Shown here: positions 62,030 through 64,000 of the stretch, one piece after another
Position numbering within the stretch: position 1 is the stretch's first letter
How the letters are laid out: each line of letters opens with the position of its first letter
Assembly: GCF_035222485.1 (NCBI RefSeq)
Contig: NC_085925.1
Location: forward strand, 3,658,001 to 3,722,000
Direction: 5' to 3'
Length of the DNA: 64,000 bases
From: Podospora pseudoanserina
Taxonomy: Eukaryota > Ascomycota > Sordariomycetes > Sordariales > Podosporaceae
The notes under the pieces: model-generated
Seen by the model: the letters and a program-made list of their open reading frames with translations, nothing else
Told to the model about the DNA's origin: nothing
The model's database searches: none
Position numbers and translations under genes: made by a program

Positions 62030-64000
62030 CTAACTGTGAATACCTGGGAGCTCCATGAGGTCCCAGTATTCCTCAAAGGTCTCAACACAGGTGCCGCCTA
62101 TACTCTTACCCATAGCCTCCCTCCTTGTGAACCCGTTACCCATGAATGCAAACCTGTTTTGTCTGATAGACGGCCCCTTCCTACTACCAACCATGCCGGG
62201 ATAACCGTAGCCAAAGTCGTAGTCCTCCCACCTTGGATGCCTCATCATCTCCACGAAATGTAACGCACTCCCAGGGTAAATACCAATTACCCTGTCTTCC
62301 CCTCCCTCGCCGACTCTTTTGTACCAGCTCTGGCATTCTTCTGTCCACATACTCCCCCTCAGATACGCCGGAGCATGTTCGTTGTACTCGTCCATGACAC
62401 TCCTTTGAACCTCCATGCACCTTACGCCTTGGGTCTGCATCTTCCTCACACACTTGTAGATGTACATGCCCTGAGCTTGGATAGCCTGCACCAACCCTCC
62501 ATTCGCAACCGGGGAGTTGGGACCCAGAAACATGAAGTAGTTGGGAAGCCAGACACCGCTGTGCCAAGGTAGCACTCTGGGTCAGTACCTCCATCCCGGT
62601 GACAACCGCTCCATCGCTCCGCAAGTCTCACCCCATCACGTCCCACGAGCTCAAAAGAGGGGATGTACGACGCTTCATATCCTGTAGCGCATACCACCAC
62701 GTCAAATTCTCGTTCTTCCTCCTCCCCCTCGCTGGTCGAATGTGACAGCATGATTCCCCGCCCGGTAAACGTCTTGATAGAGGTACCTGGACTCCCTCCA
62801 GCCTGGTTAGACTGTGGATCGAGGAAGACACACTCCACTCTATCATCCAGCAAAGTCTCCAAGAAATCCTTGCTCGGAGTTACTCGTCTGCAACCAACAG
62901 AAAATTTCGGAATCAGCCGTTTAGCGATAATACTGCCTTTTTCTGAGGTCTCTACTTGAAGTCGTGACTCCATACTCTTTCGACAAGCTTCCTGGGTTGC
63001 ACTTTGAGGAAAATCGCCCACCGCCTGAAGCCCTGAAAGCAGCGTTGCGTTCGTTAGTGAGAGCGCGACGGTGGGCGAGAAGGGATTTGGGGTCTGAACT
63101 GAAGGTGAGCTGTGTCGAGGTGAGATAACTGTTGTGTTCATCTACGAACTGCGCAGGTTGTGCTGATGGTTTGGATGGAGGGCACGTAATCCATGTCGAG
63201 GAGCGGGCAAAAAAGTGTCGTGGTTTTAGCCTCTGCTCGAAGTCAGTACAAGGAAAATTCCAAACAATACATGGGGCCTAGACCTGCCTTTTGCAACTTC
63301 GGGAAGTATCTGTACCCCTGAAGAGCCAATGCCAATGATTGCCACGTTCTTGCCGGCGACTTCCACCGTCTCATCCCAGAGGGCTGAGTGGACAAGCTGG
63401 CCTTTGAAGCGATCCATCCCCCTGATTTTGGGCCACTTTGGGGTTCTGGATAATAGATGGTCAGAAAAGGAGTTCGCATGGCGTACCTGCAAGTGGTGTG
63501 TGATTGGAACGTGAACTCACTGAAGAAAGCCTGTCGCGTTTACCAGTGCATTGCATCGATCCTCAAACTCGGTTCCTTTGGCCATGTCAATGACCGTAAG
63601 GCACCACTCTCCAACCTCTTCATCCCAGACTGCACTGGTCACTTTGTGCCCGTACTTGACTGCTGTGTCTTTGAGATAGTGATGGATACTAGAGGCGGTG
63701 GCGTAGTAGCTGGGCCAATGGGGATTGGGACAGAAACTGTAGTTGTAGATGTGAGCTGGAGTATCACACTGGCATCCCGGATATCTGGAGCAAAAACGAT
63801 GGCCTTTTAGCGTCTTCTCAATTGTTAATGGGAGTTGCCAATCTTACCTGTTGACCAGCCACTTGCCACCAAGATCGCCATTCATCTCGTAAACCTGATA
63901 GTCAAGGTTCTCCCCCTGCATCTTCTGACCTACAATGATGGATAAGAGTAGCCCTGAATAACCGGCATCGATGCATACCAGACGGAAAGGCCGAGGCGAT
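62030..64000 (-). pseudogene. Baeyer-Villiger-type flavin monooxygenase, 5' end outside the window, frame broken
   Basis: The right edge cuts the gene inside the FAD-binding strand (LVCIDAGYSGLLLSIIV). Introns at 63785-63847 and 63446-63520 are clear (joining WLVNR to YPGCQCDTP and ATGFLQ to TPKWPKIRG). A third at about 63225-63277 joins LPEVAKGR to LKPRHFFARSSTW. Family marks are MNGDLGGKW, RYPGCQCD, FKGQLVHSALWDE, the NADPH motif AIIGIGSSGVQILPE, KFSVGCRRVTPSKDFLETL, VVVCATGYEASYIP and NYFMFLGPNSPVANGG. Two frame changes lack introns: near 63020 (after NERNAAFRA, before GDFPQSATQ) and near 62544 (in a C-run between TAVSGFP and NYFMFLG). The FAD fingerprint reads DAGYSG where GAGYSG is usual, so the first glycine is missing. 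Such enzymes insert oxygen next to ketones or oxidise other soft substrates. Confidence 0.7.

Overview
This window is nuclear DNA of a filamentous ascomycete, most likely a Sordariomycete close to Sordariales. Genes on both strands carry short introns (about 50-130 nt, GT..AG, CTAAC/CTGAC-like branch sites). The gene set is typical of such fungi: GH72 glucanosyltransferase, PTH11-type rhodopsin-domain protein, DUF6604, DUF6594 and DUF4238 proteins, ankyrin/CorA-like protein, augmin subunit 6 and bS21m. All families were recognised from sequence memory, with no database search. Exon borders were chosen by splice consensus plus frame continuity. Several listed genes are longer than any single open frame.

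Layout. 0.4-1.0 kb: a small secreted precursor with Kex2-type sites, two related repeats and a spliced Cys-rich tail. 2.0-5.9 kb: a large ankyrin membrane protein. 6.6-8.0 kb: a TauD/TfdA-type dioxygenase. 10.6-12.7 kb: a flavin monooxygenase with one frameshift. 13.6-14.4 kb: an acidic Asp-Thr GPI protein. 16.3-17.0 kb: a tail-anchored unknown protein read in three frames. 18-26 kb is the housekeeping block: peroxisomal enoyl-CoA hydratase (SKL end), RBM25-like splicing factor, mitochondrial bS21m and HAUS6. 26.8-31.5 kb holds a decayed DUF6604 gene and a second probable remnant. 34.3-35.7 kb is the GH72 gene behind a 2.7 kb gene-free region. 36.4-40.0 kb is a convergent pair, DUF4238 protein and cytochrome b561-like membrane protein. 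41.4 kb has a small CxxC protein. 42.4-46.2 kb is an 11-exon ankyrin plus CorA-like gene with a 15-nt exon.

The right part is more accessory: a cytochrome P450 (47.0-48.9 kb), a broken kinase-fold phosphotransferase gene (50.2-51.0 kb), a 30-residue zinc-ribbon candidate (51.5 kb), a rhodopsin-domain membrane protein (52.5-53.9 kb) and a secreted alpha/beta hydrolase (54.5-55.7 kb). An AT-rich repeat island follows (55.8-58.4 kb) with LTR-like fossils, inverted repeats and a pair of tRNA-derived SINE-like sequences. A DUF6594 gene then sits between two small proteins that resemble each other (58.6-61.3 kb). Last is a Baeyer-Villiger-type monooxygenase running off the right end with two frame breaks.

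The gene order gives no convincing biosynthetic cluster, although dioxygenase, FMO, P450, hydrolase and BVMO genes occur here. The two most interesting signals are the peptide precursor at the left end and the unusual number of host genes interrupted by small indels, while neighbouring conserved genes stay open over thousands of bases.
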